Assembly: GCF_009725205.1 (NCBI RefSeq)
Contig: NZ_WNZY01000001.1
Coordinates: 1 to 64,000, forward strand
Direction: 5' to 3'
DNA length: 64,000 bases
Origin: Paenibacillus timonensis
Lineage (GTDB): Bacteria > Bacillota > Bacilli > Paenibacillales > Paenibacillaceae
Part shown: positions 19,131 through 28,667 of the stretch, one piece after another
Layout: the number at the start of each line of letters is the position of its first letter
Numbering within the stretch: position 1 is the first letter of the stretch
Notes under the pieces: generated by a model
The model's input: only the letters and a program-made list of their open reading frames with translations
The model's database searches: none
Told to the model about the DNA's origin: nothing
Program-made: the position numbers and the translations under genes

Positions 19131-19620
19131 TGCAAGGAGGGCGCTGTCCCTTCGGGATGCGCTGACGTTGGAGCAAGACGTGAGGGCGGATGCTTCGAAG
19201 GGATCGAGGAGTAGCGGCAGGTGCTTGCGGAGTGACTATGTGCAAGGAGGGCGCTGTCCCTTCGGGATGCGCTGACGTTGGAGCAAGACGTGAGGGCGGA
19301 TGCTTCGAAGGGATCGAGGAGTAGCGGCAGGTGCTTGCGGAGTGACTATGTGCAAGGAGGGCGCTGTCCCTTCGGGATGCGCTGACGTTGGAGCAAGACG
19401 TGAGGGCGGATGCTTCGAAGGGATCGAGGAGTAGGGCAGGCGCTTGAAGTGTGACTATGTGCAAGGAGGGCGCTGTCCCTTCGGGATGCGCTGACGTTGG
19501 AGCAAGACGTGAGGGCGGATGCTTCGAAGGGATCGAGGAGTATGGCAGGCGCTTGAAGTGTGACTATGTGCAAGGAGGGCGCTGTCCCCTGCGGAGATGG
19601 CGCTGACACTCGGAGCAATG
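19131..19620. repeat. Tandem repeat, 4 copies of 109-110 bp plus a partial fifth
   Basis: Units begin TGCAAGGAGGGCGCTGTCCC and start at 19131, 19241, 19351, 19460 and 19569. The first two are 110 bp and nearly identical; the third and fourth are 109 bp and share a variant end; the fifth decays after about 50 bp. Each holds a GCGC..TCCC-TTC-GGGA..GCGC hairpin. Because 109/110 is not a multiple of 3, the reading frame shifts between units, so the open frames seen on either strand are not protein genes. Confidence 0.9.
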
Positions 19621-19681
19621 CGATGCATGAGGATGCTCTGATGGGGTGAGTGAATTGGGGGCGGAGAGGGGCGTATGAATC

Positions 19682-19795
19682 CGAAGAAGCGGAGCGTTCG
19701 CCTTTGTGAGCGGATTTCTACAACTTCTGAATGTAGTCCAATCCAAGAAATCCGCGAACAACAGCGATCGTAGGATCATACGACCAGCGGAGCTA
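19682..19795. repeat. Structured intergenic element (nested hairpins) upstream of mnmE
   Basis: GCGGATTTCT (19710-19719) pairs with AGAAATCCGC (19746-19755), enclosing a second stem CTACA/TGTAG (19718-19736, sharing the CT). A third small stem CGTA/TACG lies near 19769-19782. The layout (flank, long bipartite hairpin, flank) resembles a dispersed structured repeat; whether other copies exist cannot be tested here. It may be part of the mnmE leader. Confidence 0.5.
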
Positions 19796-19840
19796 TGAAA
19801 TTCACGAACGGTTTTAAAACATCTAGCGAGGTGAAGCAAA

Positions 19841-21220
19841 ATGCTTAGCGATACAATTGCAGCGATATCGACAGCGGTGGGCGAAAGCGGCATCGCCGTG
19901 ATCCGCGTCAGCGGACCGGAGGCCATCGCCGAAGTGGGGCGGTTATTCCGCGCCAAGACGGCGCTGCCGGAGGCGGAGAGCCATACGGTACATTATGGCT
20001 TCATCGTGGACCCGGCGACGGGCGACAAGCTCGAGGAGGTGCTCGTCAGCGTCTTTCGCGCGCCGCGCTCCTTCACCACGGAAGACGTGGTGGAGATCAG
20101 CACGCACGGCGGGATCATCTCCGTCAAACGCGTGATGGACCTGCTGCTCCAGCAGCGAGGCATTCGCCTTGCAGAACCGGGCGAGTTCACGAAACGCGCG
20201 TTCCTGAACGGCCGGATCGACTTGTCGCAGGCGGAGGCGGTCATCGACCTGATCCGATCCAAGTCGGATCGGGCATTCTCCGTGGCGCTGAAGCAGGTCG
20301 AAGGCCAGCTGTCGCGCCAAATCGGGTTGCTGCGCCACACATTGATCGAGACGTTGGCGCATATCGAAGTGAACATCGATTATCCGGAGCATGACGTGGA
20401 GTCGATGACGATGGCGTTTATCAAGGAGAAATGCACGGCGGTGTCGGAAGGCATCGATGCGCTGTTGAAAACGGCGGAACAGGGCAAGATTTTGCGAGAG
20501 GGAATTACGACGGCGATCGTCGGTCGCCCGAATGTCGGGAAATCCTCGCTGATGAATGCCCTAGCCCGCGAGAATAAGGCAATCGTCACCGACATCCCCG
20601 GAACGACGCGGGATGTGATTGAAGAATATGTGACGATCAATAATATCCCGCTGAAGCTGCTCGACACGGCGGGGATCCGCGAGACAATGGACGTAGTCGA
20701 GCAGATCGGGGTGGAGCGGTCCAAAGCGGCGGTGAACGAGGCGGACTTGATCTTGCTTGTGCTCAACAGCGCCGAAGCGCTGCATGAGGACGAAGTTGCG
20801 TTGATGGAGCAACTGAAGGGGCGGTCCACGATCGTTCTTTTGAATAAAATCGATTTACCGCAGCAGTTGGATCAAGAGGTGGTACTGCGTTATTTTTCCG
20901 AGGAAGCGATCGTCGAGTTGTCGGTCAAAACGGAGGAAGGGCTGGATCATCTGGAGGAAGCGATTGCCCAATTGTTCTTCGGCGGAAAGCTGGAGTCGAA
21001 CGACCTGACGTATGTAAGTAATGTGCGCCATATTGCCTTGCTGAAGAAGGCAAAGCAGTCCCTTGCGGATGCGTACGAGGCGGCGGACAGCGGGATTCCG
21101 ATCGATATTTTGCAAATTGACGTGAGGTACGCTTGGGAGCAGTTAGGCGAGGTGATCGGGGATTCGGCGCCGGATGCGTTGATCGATCAGATTTTTTCGC
21201 AATTTTGCTTGGGGAAATAA
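19841..21220 (+). CDS. mnmE: tRNA modification GTPase MnmE
   Basis: A 459-residue GTPase which, with MnmG, adds the carboxymethylaminomethyl group to wobble U34 of certain tRNAs. The N-terminal folate-binding domain begins [21 protein letters not shown]. The G domain, from residue 227, has GRPNVGKS, the switch [12 protein letters not shown] and NKID. The C-terminal FCLGK supplies the catalytic cysteine. ATG follows GAGGTG. mnmE, mnmG and rsmG lie in a row, as is common near Firmicute origins. Confidence 0.98.
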   Translation: MLSDTIAAISTAVGESGIAVIRVSGPEAIAEVGRLFRAKTALPEAESHTVHYGFIVDPATGDKLEEVLVSVFRAPRSFTTEDVVEISTHGGIISVKRVMDLLLQQRGIRLAEPGEFTKRAFLNGRIDLSQAEAVIDLIRSKSDRAFSVALKQVEGQLSRQIGLLRHTLIETLAHIEVNIDYPEHDVESMTMAFIKEKCTAVSEGIDALLKTAEQGKILREGITTAIVGRPNVGKSSLMNALARENKAIVTDIPGTTRDVIEEYVTINNIPLKLLDTAGIRETMDVVEQIGVERSKAAVNEADLILLVLNSAEALHEDEVALMEQLKGRSTIVLLNKIDLPQQLDQEVVLRYFSEEAIVELSVKTEEGLDHLEEAIAQLFFGGKLESNDLTYVSNVRHIALLKKAKQSLADAYEAADSGIPIDILQIDVRYAWEQLGEVIGDSAPDALIDQIFSQFCLGK

Positions 21221-21307
21221 GCGTTCTCTAGTATCAGCAGAGCCGGTTCATGGTATGATGTTACGGATAGAGTTTGTAGGGTGTAGGGTAAAGGAGGTTG
21301 ACGATAC

Positions 21308-23194
21308 ATGGGTTATGCTGCCGGAAACTATGAGGTGATCGTGGTTGGCGCAGGGCATGCAGGCTGCGAGGCGGCATTGGCTGCAGCGCGGATGGGATGT
21401 CGAACGCTGATGGTTACGATCAATTTGGATATGGTTGCTTTTATGCCGTGCAATCCTTCGATTGGAGGTCCGGCAAAAGGCCACGTCGTGCGCGAGGTTG
21501 ACGCCTTGGGCGGCGAAATGGGCCGTAATATCGACAAAACGTTCATCCAGATGCGGATGCTTAATACCGGGAAAGGCCCGGCCGTTCACGCGCTTCGCGC
21601 GCAGGCGGATAAATTCTCCTATCAACATACGATGAAGGAAACGATGGAGAAGGAGCCGAATCTAACGATGCTCCAAGGGATGGTTGAGGAGTTGATCGTC
21701 GAGGATGGCCAGTGTGTGGGTGTAATTACCAAGACCGGCGCGGAGTATCGGGCTCAAGCGGTGGTACTGACGACCGGTACGTATTTGCGCGGCAAAATCA
21801 TCATGGGCGAGCTGATGTACGAAAGTGGCCCAAACAACCAGCAACCTTCGGTGCGACTGTCGCAAAACTTGAAGGAGCTGGGCTTTGAGCTGGTGCGTTT
21901 CAAAACCGGGACGCCGCCGCGGGTGCATAAGGATACGATCGATTTCTCGCAAACGGAGATACAGCCTGGAGATGAGAAACCGAAGTTTTTTTCCTATGAG
22001 ACGAAAGAATCGGACAATGAGCAGCTCCCTTGCTGGCTGACGTATACTTCCGAAGAGACGCATAAGATCATTACGGATAACCTGGATCGTGCGCCGATGT
22101 TCTCCGGGGTGATCGAAGGCACGGGTCCGCGGTACTGTCCGTCTATCGAGGACAAAATCGTGCGGTTCAGCGACAAGCCGAAACATCAGATTTTCCTGGA
22201 ACCGGAAGGTAAGAATACGTCGGAGTATTATGTACAAGGCTTCTCCACTAGTATGCCCGAGGAGGTTCAGCTAAAAATGCTGCGTTCGGTGCCGGGTCTG
22301 CAAAACGTACAAATGATGCGCACCGGTTACGCGATCGAATATGACGCGGTTGTACCGACTCAGCTGTGGCCTTCCTTGGAGACGAAACGGCTGCCTGGAC
22401 TGTTTACGGCGGGACAAATCAACGGGACCTCCGGTTATGAGGAAGCGGCGGGACAAGGCATTATGGCCGGGATTAACGCTGCCCGTAAAGTGCAGGGCAA
22501 GGAACCTGTTGTTCTTGATCGTTCGCAAGGTTATATCGGCGTATTGATCGATGATTTGGTGACGAAAGGCACGAATGAGCCGTATCGCTTGCTTACCTCG
22601 CGTGCCGAATATCGCCTGCTGCTTCGTCACGACAATGCAGACTTACGTCTGACGCCGCTGGGCCATGACATTGGCTTGATTTCGGAAGAGCGGTATGCGC
22701 GGTTCTTGGATAAGAAAGAGAAGGTTGAGCAAGAGATTGAGCGATTGAAGTCAACGAAGGTTCGTCCTACTGATATCAATCCGCTGCTCGAGTCGATCGG
22801 TTCGGCACCGATTCAGGATGGCAGCAACTTGCTCACGATTTTGCGGCGTCCGGAAGTGTCGTATGCTCATATCGCTTCATTGTCCCCGTCGGAGATCGAA
22901 CTTGATGAAGAGATGCAGGAGCAAGTTGAAATTCAAATCAAGTATGCGGGTTATATAGAGAAGCAATTGATCCATGTTGAAAAGTTACAAAAAATGGAAA
23001 AGAAGAAAATACCCGAAACGATCAACTATGATGATATTCAAGGCTTGGCGATAGAGGCACGGCAAAAGCTGACTAAAATTCGTCCGATCTCGATCGGTCA
23101 AGCTTCGCGGATTTCGGGGGTTACACCGGCCGACATTTCGATTTTGCTGGTGTATTTAGAGCATTATAACCGGGTCACGGCTGCAGGAGGGTAA
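21308..23194 (+). CDS. mnmG: tRNA uridine-5-carboxymethylaminomethyl modification enzyme MnmG (GidA)
   Basis: A 628-residue FAD-dependent partner of MnmE. The dinucleotide-binding motif is [12 protein letters not shown] near the N-terminus. Conserved blocks [30 protein letters not shown] and [14 protein letters not shown] are all present, as is the helical C-terminal domain ([17 protein letters not shown]). AAAGGAGG precedes the ATG. Length and motifs are typical. rsmG follows after only 3 nt, with its SD inside the mnmG 3' end. Confidence 0.98.
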   Translation: MGYAAGNYEVIVVGAGHAGCEAALAAARMGCRTLMVTINLDMVAFMPCNPSIGGPAKGHVVREVDALGGEMGRNIDKTFIQMRMLNTGKGPAVHALRAQADKFSYQHTMKETMEKEPNLTMLQGMVEELIVEDGQCVGVITKTGAEYRAQAVVLTTGTYLRGKIIMGELMYESGPNNQQPSVRLSQNLKELGFELVRFKTGTPPRVHKDTIDFSQTEIQPGDEKPKFFSYETKESDNEQLPCWLTYTSEETHKIITDNLDRAPMFSGVIEGTGPRYCPSIEDKIVRFSDKPKHQIFLEPEGKNTSEYYVQGFSTSMPEEVQLKMLRSVPGLQNVQMMRTGYAIEYDAVVPTQLWPSLETKRLPGLFTAGQINGTSGYEEAAGQGIMAGINAARKVQGKEPVVLDRSQGYIGVLIDDLVTKGTNEPYRLLTSRAEYRLLLRHDNADLRLTPLGHDIGLISEERYARFLDKKEKVEQEIERLKSTKVRPTDINPLLESIGSAPIQDGSNLLTILRRPEVSYAHIASLSPSEIELDEEMQEQVEIQIKYAGYIEKQLIHVEKLQKMEKKKIPETINYDDIQGLAIEARQKLTKIRPISIGQASRISGVTPADISILLVYLEHYNRVTAAGG

Positions 23195-23197
23195 CCA

Positions 23198-23920
23198 TTG
23201 GATTCGATACAAGCCCAATTTTGCACACTGCTCCAAGGTCATGGCATCGAGGTGTCGGACGAGCAGTTGAAGCAATTCGAACGATATTACGAAGTGCTAG
23301 TTGACTGGAATGAAAAGATGAACCTCACCGGGATTACCGAACGAGAACAGGTGTATATCAAGCATTTCTATGATTCGATAAGCCTAGCGTTCCATGTTCC
23401 GATGGGGGAGATGGGGTCTATGGCGGATATTGGCTCAGGGGCGGGATTCCCCGGCATTCCGCTAAAAATTTGTTATCCACATTTGCAGCTAACGATCGTG
23501 GACTCTCTAAATAAACGAATCCAGTTTTTGCAGCATGTGGTTAATGAACTTGGTTTATCTCAAGTACAATTGCTGCATGGACGCGCTGAGGACTTGGGGC
23601 GGCAGGAGGAACTTCGCGATGCGTTTGATCTGGTCACGGCCCGAGCTGTTGCCCGGATGGCCATTCTCAACGAATTTTGTCTGCCATTTACTAAACCTGG
23701 TGGATTATTCGTGGCTATGAAAGGAAGCAATCCGGTGGATGAAGTGAAGGAAGCGGCCCGTAGTTTGTCTGAATTAAAAGGGAAGTGGGTCAGCACTCCC
23801 GAGTTTTCACTTCCGCTGGAAAATTCGGAACGTCATTTGGTCATTATTCAAAAGACAGCCCCAACGCCAAAAAAGTACCCCAGAAAACCTGGAACACCGG
23901 TCAAGATGCCGCTGATTTAA
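23198..23920 (+). CDS. rsmG: 16S rRNA (guanine-527-N7)-methyltransferase RsmG
   Basis: A 240-residue SAM-dependent methyltransferase modifying G527 of 16S rRNA; loss gives low-level streptomycin resistance in known species. SAM motif I is ADIGSGAGFPGIPLKI, followed by TIVDSLNKRIQFL and the RAVA segment. The start is TTG with AGGAGGG 6 nt upstream. A basic C-terminal tail (KKYPRKPG) is usual. It ends in a terminator that carries a parS site in its loop. Confidence 0.97.
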   Translation: MDSIQAQFCTLLQGHGIEVSDEQLKQFERYYEVLVDWNEKMNLTGITEREQVYIKHFYDSISLAFHVPMGEMGSMADIGSGAGFPGIPLKICYPHLQLTIVDSLNKRIQFLQHVVNELGLSQVQLLHGRAEDLGRQEELRDAFDLVTARAVARMAILNEFCLPFTKPGGLFVAMKGSNPVDEVKEAARSLSELKGKWVSTPEFSLPLENSERHLVIIQKTAPTPKKYPRKPGTPVKMPLI

Positions 23921-23933
23921 ATCATAAGCTATG

Positions 23934-23983
23934 CCCCTTAGCAAATTGTTCCACGTGAAACATAGCTAAGGGGGATTTTTTTG
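23934..23983 (+). terminator. Terminator after rsmG
   Basis: CCCCTTAGC and GCTAAGGGG form a 9-bp stem followed by GATTTTTTT. The 22-nt loop region encloses a parS sequence. Confidence 0.85.
23947..23962. other. parS centromere site
   Basis: TGTTCCACGTGAAACA matches the Bacillus parS consensus TGTTNCACGTGAAACA at every position. It lies in the loop of the rsmG terminator, upstream of noc, soj and spo0J. Spo0J (ParB) would load and spread from here. Confidence 0.95.
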
Positions 23984-24176
23984 TCTTTAGGCCGATAAAT
24001 CTATCTTCTTTTCTTAAACTTCTCTCAATTAGAGAATAGGATTATAGAGGAAAAAGTGGTAGAATAGATATATCAGGTTTTATATTGCATTTCGTTTGGA
24101 GTAATGTCATCCCGGGGGATGATTCGTAAGGCGGTTTGGCCTTATGTCACTATGAAACTAGGTGGTAATTGACGGA

Positions 24177-25001
24177 ATGAAAGAACAATTTTCTAAATTG
24201 TTTGGGTTAACCGAACGAAGCGGCGGAGATGAAGTAAGACAAATTCCGGTGGAGGAAATTGTCGGCAGTCCTTATCAACCGCGGACGATCTTTGACGACG
24301 AGAAAATCGATGAGTTATGCCAAACGATTCGTACGCATGGCGTGATTCAACCGATTGTCGTTCGTTACCGGAATGAGAAGTATGAAATTATCGCCGGAGA
24401 GCGCCGCTGGAGAGCCGTCAAAAAGCTGGGTTTAGAGTCCATTCCTGCAATTTTGCGAGATTTCAACGATTCGCAAGCGGCATCGATTGCCCTGATTGAA
24501 AATCTCCAACGAGAAGGGCTCACCTCGATAGAGGAAGCTATAGCTTACCAAAATTTGATTGATTTACACCAGTTGACGCAGGAAAGCCTGGCACAACGCC
24601 TTGGAAAGAGTCAGTCAACCATTGCTAACAAAATCAGACTGTTGCAGCTTCCGGAGGGTGTAAAGACAGCGCTGATGGAACGGAAAATTACAGAACGTCA
24701 TGCGCGTGCTTTACTGTCCTTGGACTCGGAAGAATTGCAGTTAAAGGTCCTGGGTGAAGTAATTAGCAAAGAGTTGAATGTCAAGCAGACAGAAGCTCGC
24801 ATTACCTTCTACAAAGAATTGGACAAAAACAAAAAGTCTCCATCGAAACGAATTTCTTTTACGAAAGATGTTCGTTTAGCCTTGAATACGATCCGCCAAT
24901 CCATTGACATGGTCACCGGATCGGGTTTGCAAATCAAAACGGAAGAAAAGGATCATGAAGATCATTATGAAATTGTGATTCAGATTCCAAAACGTTCATA
25001 A
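24177..25001 (+). CDS. noc: Nucleoid occlusion protein Noc
   Basis: A 274-residue ParB-like CTPase that blocks FtsZ assembly over the nucleoid. The N-terminus [11 protein letters not shown] is amphipathic and resembles the membrane-binding helix of Bacillus Noc, which favours Noc over a second Spo0J. Then come the CTP-binding GERRWRA and [14 protein letters not shown], the helix-turn-helix [21 protein letters not shown] and a C-terminal dimer domain. ATG is chosen over an upstream GTG because AGGTGG lies 11 nt before it. It is monocistronic: a terminator follows. Confidence 0.93.
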   Translation: MKEQFSKLFGLTERSGGDEVRQIPVEEIVGSPYQPRTIFDDEKIDELCQTIRTHGVIQPIVVRYRNEKYEIIAGERRWRAVKKLGLESIPAILRDFNDSQAASIALIENLQREGLTSIEEAIAYQNLIDLHQLTQESLAQRLGKSQSTIANKIRLLQLPEGVKTALMERKITERHARALLSLDSEELQLKVLGEVISKELNVKQTEARITFYKELDKNKKSPSKRISFTKDVRLALNTIRQSIDMVTGSGLQIKTEEKDHEDHYEIVIQIPKRS

Positions 25002-25009
25002 ATTCACTC

Positions 25010-25048
25010 GCTGACCCCAACCGCGAGGTTGAAGGTCAGCTTCTTTTT
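25010..25048 (+). terminator. Terminator after noc
   Basis: GCTGACC/GGTCAGC outer stem with an inner CAACC-GCGA-GGTTG stem, followed by TTCTTTTT. Confidence 0.88.
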
Positions 25049-25067
25049 CGGTCTTGAACGATAAGCG

Positions 25068-25085
25068 TTATGCACATGTGGATAA
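25068..25085. promoter_or_regulatory. Inverted DnaA-box pair upstream of soj
   Basis: TTATGCACATGTGGATAA is a head-to-head pair: TTATGCACA (one mismatch) and TGTGGATAA (perfect). It lies about 140 bp upstream of the soj start, in a 220-bp gap that otherwise shows only AT-rich sequence. Confidence 0.65.
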
Positions 25086-25223
25086 AGACTGTTACGGCTG
25101 ATATTTTTATCGATCGGCAGCTGTATTCACAACGCATTGCTATAGGTCTTTTTGTAGCAGCAGCCTAGAATGCGTACATGAGGACTACAAAGAGATTCTT
25201 CTATTATATTGAGGTGAACTGGA

Positions 25224-25985
25224 TTGTCTAAAATCATAGCCATAGCTAACCAAAAAGGGGGCGTCGGAAAGACGACGACTTCCGTCAATTTGGGGGCGGG
25301 CCTAGCTGCCATCGGAAAGAAAGTACTACTGATCGATATTGACCCTCAAGGCAATACGACAAGTGGTGTTGGCATTAATAAAGCAGATGTAGCGAATTGC
25401 ATCTATGATGTGCTGATCAACGAAGTTCATCCGAAAGAAGCTATCGCACATACCGACATTGAAAACTTGCATATCATTCCAGCAACAATTCAATTAGCCG
25501 GTGCTGAAATCGAGTTGGTTCCAACGATATCACGGGAAGTCAGACTCAAAAAGTCGCTACAACCGATTCGTCATTTGTACGATTATATCTTGATCGATTG
25601 CCCGCCATCGCTTGGGATCTTAACGATCAACTCTTTGACTGCAGCAGATTCCGTACTTATCCCTATACAGTGCGAATATTACGCTTTGGAGGGATTGAGC
25701 CAACTGCTTAATACGGTACGATTGGTTCAGAAGCATTTGAACACATCCCTGCAAATTGAAGGGGTCTTGTTGACGATGTTTGATGCTAGAACGAATTTGG
25801 GCATTCAAGTAATTGAAGAGGTCAAGAAGTATTTCCAGCAGAAGGTGTACAAGACAGTGATTCCACGCAATGTGCGTTTAAGCGAAGCTCCATCCCATGG
25901 TCAATCCATTATTACGTATGACCCTCGATCGAAGGGCGCGGAAGTTTATCTTGAGTTGGCAAAGGAAGTGGTATCTTATGAATAA
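25224..25985 (+). CDS. soj: Chromosome partitioning ATPase Soj (ParA)
   Basis: A 253-residue deviant-Walker ATPase. KGGVGKTT is at 11-18 with the signature lysine K11, and the DIDPQGN and DCPPSLG motifs follow. It works with Spo0J in segregation and in Bacillus regulates DnaA activity. The start is TTG with GAGGTG 7 nt upstream. Its stop overlaps the spo0J start by 8 nt, indicating coupled translation. Confidence 0.97.
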   Translation: MSKIIAIANQKGGVGKTTTSVNLGAGLAAIGKKVLLIDIDPQGNTTSGVGINKADVANCIYDVLINEVHPKEAIAHTDIENLHIIPATIQLAGAEIELVPTISREVRLKKSLQPIRHLYDYILIDCPPSLGILTINSLTAADSVLIPIQCEYYALEGLSQLLNTVRLVQKHLNTSLQIEGVLLTMFDARTNLGIQVIEEVKKYFQQKVYKTVIPRNVRLSEAPSHGQSIITYDPRSKGAEVYLELAKEVVSYE

Positions 25986-26817
25986 ACGATTGGGCAAAGG
26001 ATTGGATGCTCTGATCCCAGCACTATCGATCCAAGATGATGATAAGGTGGTCGAGATTCCACTCAATCAGCTTCGTGCCAATCCGTATCAACCACGCAAA
26101 ACTTTCGACGAAGAGGCAATACGGGAATTGGCCGAATCTATTCGGCAGCATGGAGTCATTCAACCGATTATTGTGCGTAGCGTGCTTAAAGGGTATGAAA
26201 TTATCGCTGGGGAGCGGCGGTTCCGCGCTTCACAATTTTGTGGAAACGCAACGATTCCTGCTGTAGTACGGAGTTTCTCCGATCAGCAAGTGATGGAGAT
26301 TGCCCTTATTGAGAACCTGCAACGGGAGAACTTAAACGCAATGGAAGTGGCCGTGGCTTATCAAGGGCTGATGGATCAATTCCAATTGACCCAGGAAGAA
26401 CTTTCGATGAAGGTGGGTAAGTCTCGTTCACATATTGCTAATTTCTTGCGGTTATTATCTTTACCGGAGGAAGTTAAGGAATATGTTTCACGTGGAACAT
26501 TGTCGATGGGACATGCTCGAGCATTAGTTGGACTAAAAGACCCAACCACGATCAAACAATTGGCCCAGCAGTGCATCGATCATGAGTGGAGTGTTCGAGA
26601 TCTGGAGGATGCGGTACAACAACTCGATCGCAAGAAACAAGAAAAACCGAAAGCAACCGGAAAGAAACGGGATCCTTATATCGATGAGGTAGAAGAAAGT
26701 TTGCGTGAACGATATAAGACGACCGTGAAAATTAAAGCAAACAAGGATAAGGGAAAAATCGAAATTAACTATTATAGCCAGCAGGATTTGCAGCGATTAC
26801 TGGATATGCTGAGCTAA
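25978..26817 (+). CDS. spo0J: Chromosome partitioning protein Spo0J (ParB)
   Basis: A 279-residue parS-binding CTPase clamp. [14 protein letters not shown] at the N-terminus contains the Arg/Lys segment that stimulates Soj ATPase. The CTP-binding GERRFRA and ENLQREN lie in the N-domain, the helix-turn-helix [19 protein letters not shown] in the centre, and a C-terminal dimer domain ends the protein. AAGGAAG precedes the ATG. A parS site lies inside the coding sequence, as in Bacillus subtilis. Confidence 0.97.
   Translation: MNKRLGKGLDALIPALSIQDDDKVVEIPLNQLRANPYQPRKTFDEEAIRELAESIRQHGVIQPIIVRSVLKGYEIIAGERRFRASQFCGNATIPAVVRSFSDQQVMEIALIENLQRENLNAMEVAVAYQGLMDQFQLTQEELSMKVGKSRSHIANFLRLLSLPEEVKEYVSRGTLSMGHARALVGLKDPTTIKQLAQQCIDHEWSVRDLEDAVQQLDRKKQEKPKATGKKRDPYIDEVEESLRERYKTTVKIKANKDKGKIEINYYSQQDLQRLLDMLS
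26484..26499. other. parS site within spo0J
   Basis: TGTTTCACGTGGAACA, whose complement TGTTCCACGTGAAACA fits the parS consensus fully and equals the site upstream in the rsmG terminator. A parS inside spo0J is conserved in Bacillus. Confidence 0.93.
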
Positions 26818-26826
26818 AGGATAAAT

Positions 26827-26895
26827 GAAATGACATATCCATCTTTTGGATAGCCTGAGCAAGAGGGGCTCGATAAAAGAAGGGTATGTCATTTC
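26827..26895 (+). repeat. Long inverted repeat between spo0J and the aminotransferase gene
   Basis: GAAATGACATA and TATGTCATTTC form an 11-bp stem enclosing about 47 nt, with an inner CTTTT/AAAAG stem. No T-run follows, so it is not a standard terminator; it may be a leader structure or attenuator for the downstream gene. Confidence 0.5.
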
Positions 26896-26959
26896 TTGGT
26901 CTGTCTCTGATCTCATGAATGAACACTTGTGGAGCTTAACGCCCGAGGAGGAGTTATCG

Positions 26960-28117
26960 TTGCGCGAGACAAAATCGGTCATCTACCTAGATCATGCAGC
27001 TACATCTTGGCCAAAACCTCCTAGGGTAGGAGAAGTCATGTTGGAAATACTAAACGGACCAGCTGCCAATGCAGGACGTGGAAGTCATGGGATGGCGTTG
27101 CATGCGGGTAGGGTACTGTATCAGACCCGTATGAAGCTTGCAAAATTGTTTGGCGTACTTAATCCGAACGACATCGCGTTCATGTCCAACGCAACTTCTG
27201 CTTTGAATTTAGCCATTAAAGGTTGGTTGAAGCCGGGGGATCATGTTATAGCTACGTCGGTCGAACATAATTCAGTAAGGCGTCCTTTGGAATTTTTAAA
27301 ACGGACAATGGGCATTGAAGTTGATTATGCCGAGGTGGATCGTCAGGGCCAGTTGGATTTGCTTCAGGTGGAGAAACTTTTTCAACCTCATACACGTTTA
27401 CTTGTATGTTCTCATAGTTCAAATTTGCTGGGTTGCATTTTACCGATTCAAGAGTTAAGTCGGATAGCTCATGCAAATGGAGCGATTATCTTGGTTGATG
27501 CAGCTCAAACGGCGGGTTGTTATCCAGTGGATGTGCAAGAGATGGGGATTGATCTTCTTGCTTTCCCGGGTCACAAAGGATTGCTCGGGCCTCAAGGAAC
27601 CGGAGGCTTGTACATTCACCCGGAAATTGATTTGGAACCGCTGCTGCATGGAGGGACGGGAAGCCAATCCGAGGAAAGCGAGCAGCCTTCCGTTCGACCT
27701 GATCGTTATGAAGCGGGTACTGTAAATACTCCGGGGATTGCCGGACTAGGTGCTGGTGTAGAAACGGTTCTGGAATGCGGGGTGGAGCGGATTCATCAGC
27801 ATGAATGGAAGTTAACGCAGTATTTAATGAAGGAACTGCAGGCCATCCCGGGTATTCGTCTGATCGGTCCGCAAGTGGGACAGCCTCGAACAGGCATCGT
27901 TTCCTTTACGATTGAAGGAAGAGATGCATCTGAGGTCGCGTTCACGCTAGACAAGGAGTATGGTATCGCCGTTCGCGCCGGTTACCATTGCACGCCTTTA
28001 GGACATCAAACTGCTGGGACCTTACAAGGTGGCGCCGTCCGTGCAAGTGTAGGTTATAGGACGACAGAGGCAGAGTTACAAATGTTCATTCATGCAATAC
28101 TTCAATTCATTAAATGA
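26960..28117 (+). CDS. Aminotransferase class V / cysteine desulfurase-like protein
   Basis: A 385-residue fold-type I PLP enzyme. It begins with YLDHAATSWPKPP, has the PLP aspartate and histidine region (VDAAQTAGCYPVDV), the Schiff-base lysine in PGHKGLLGPQGTGGLY, and a C-terminal segment RAGYHCTPLGHQ whose cysteine lies where desulfurases keep the persulfide cysteine. This fits the cysteine desulfurase-like family found near spo0J in several Firmicutes. The TTG start has a GAGGAGGAG SD; upstream ATG codons have none. The sulfur acceptor is not apparent, so the exact reaction is uncertain. Confidence 0.85.
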   Translation: MRETKSVIYLDHAATSWPKPPRVGEVMLEILNGPAANAGRGSHGMALHAGRVLYQTRMKLAKLFGVLNPNDIAFMSNATSALNLAIKGWLKPGDHVIATSVEHNSVRRPLEFLKRTMGIEVDYAEVDRQGQLDLLQVEKLFQPHTRLLVCSHSSNLLGCILPIQELSRIAHANGAIILVDAAQTAGCYPVDVQEMGIDLLAFPGHKGLLGPQGTGGLYIHPEIDLEPLLHGGTGSQSEESEQPSVRPDRYEAGTVNTPGIAGLGAGVETVLECGVERIHQHEWKLTQYLMKELQAIPGIRLIGPQVGQPRTGIVSFTIEGRDASEVAFTLDKEYGIAVRAGYHCTPLGHQTAGTLQGGAVRASVGYRTTEAELQMFIHAILQFIK

Positions 28118-28145
28118 TCTCAAGCATAGAGGAGTAGACAGTCGC

Positions 28146-28667
28146 ATGCGGGAATGGAATGATCTCATCTTTGAGCAATTAAGCTGGATCGTCGGAGGTT
28201 TGGTTCTCCTGATTCTGTGGCTATTGGTCTGGAATTTGATCCAAGGAAGTAAGCTGCGCAAGATGAAGAAAAGATACGAACTGATGATGAAAGGTGCCGG
28301 CGTTGAAGATCTGGAGAGCTTGTTGATCGATTTGAAAATGCAACAGGGTAAAATCGAAGACCTCCAGGAGGAACAAAAGCAGCAGCTCGCGCAAATCCAA
28401 AAAAGAATGCCTATGCAAAAGTCGAAGATCGGCATTAAACGGTATAACGCTTTTGGAGAAAAAGGGAACGATTTGAGCTTCTCGATTGCGTTCGTCAACG
28501 ATCAGCAAGATGGTGTGGTCCTCACAGGGCTTTACAATCGAGATGGCTCTTTTGTATATGCCAAGGGCTTGGAGAAAGGGGAGTCACCGCATGCACTCTC
28601 TCCGGAAGAGCGTGAAGCTATAGCTCTCGCCGGGCTAGAGAAATCGAACCCCGGGTCCACTCTTTAA
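28146..28667 (+). CDS. DUF4446 family membrane-anchored protein
   Basis: A 173-residue protein with one N-terminal membrane helix (LSWIVGGLVLLILWLLVWNLI), a charged coiled coil (about residues 45-95, rich in K, E and Q), and a C-terminal domain with IKRYNAFGEKGNDLSFSIAFVNDQQDGVVLTGLY. The domain pattern is that of DUF4446, of unknown function, common in spore formers. GAGGAG precedes the ATG by 11 nt. The last 50 bp overlap the 3' end of yyaC on the other strand. Confidence 0.82.
   Translation: MREWNDLIFEQLSWIVGGLVLLILWLLVWNLIQGSKLRKMKKRYELMMKGAGVEDLESLLIDLKMQQGKIEDLQEEQKQQLAQIQKRMPMQKSKIGIKRYNAFGEKGNDLSFSIAFVNDQQDGVVLTGLYNRDGSFVYAKGLEKGESPHALSPEEREAIALAGLEKSNPGSTL

Noticed and set aside
18709-19618. 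Several open frames of 66-188 codons on both strands over the repeat array
   Set aside because: They follow the GC-rich repeats; unit length of 109-110 bp shifts frame each copy, there is no good SD, and composition is repetitive.
19131-19620. CRISPR-like array
   Set aside because: Repeats are contiguous 109-110-bp units without unique spacers, and no cas genes are near.
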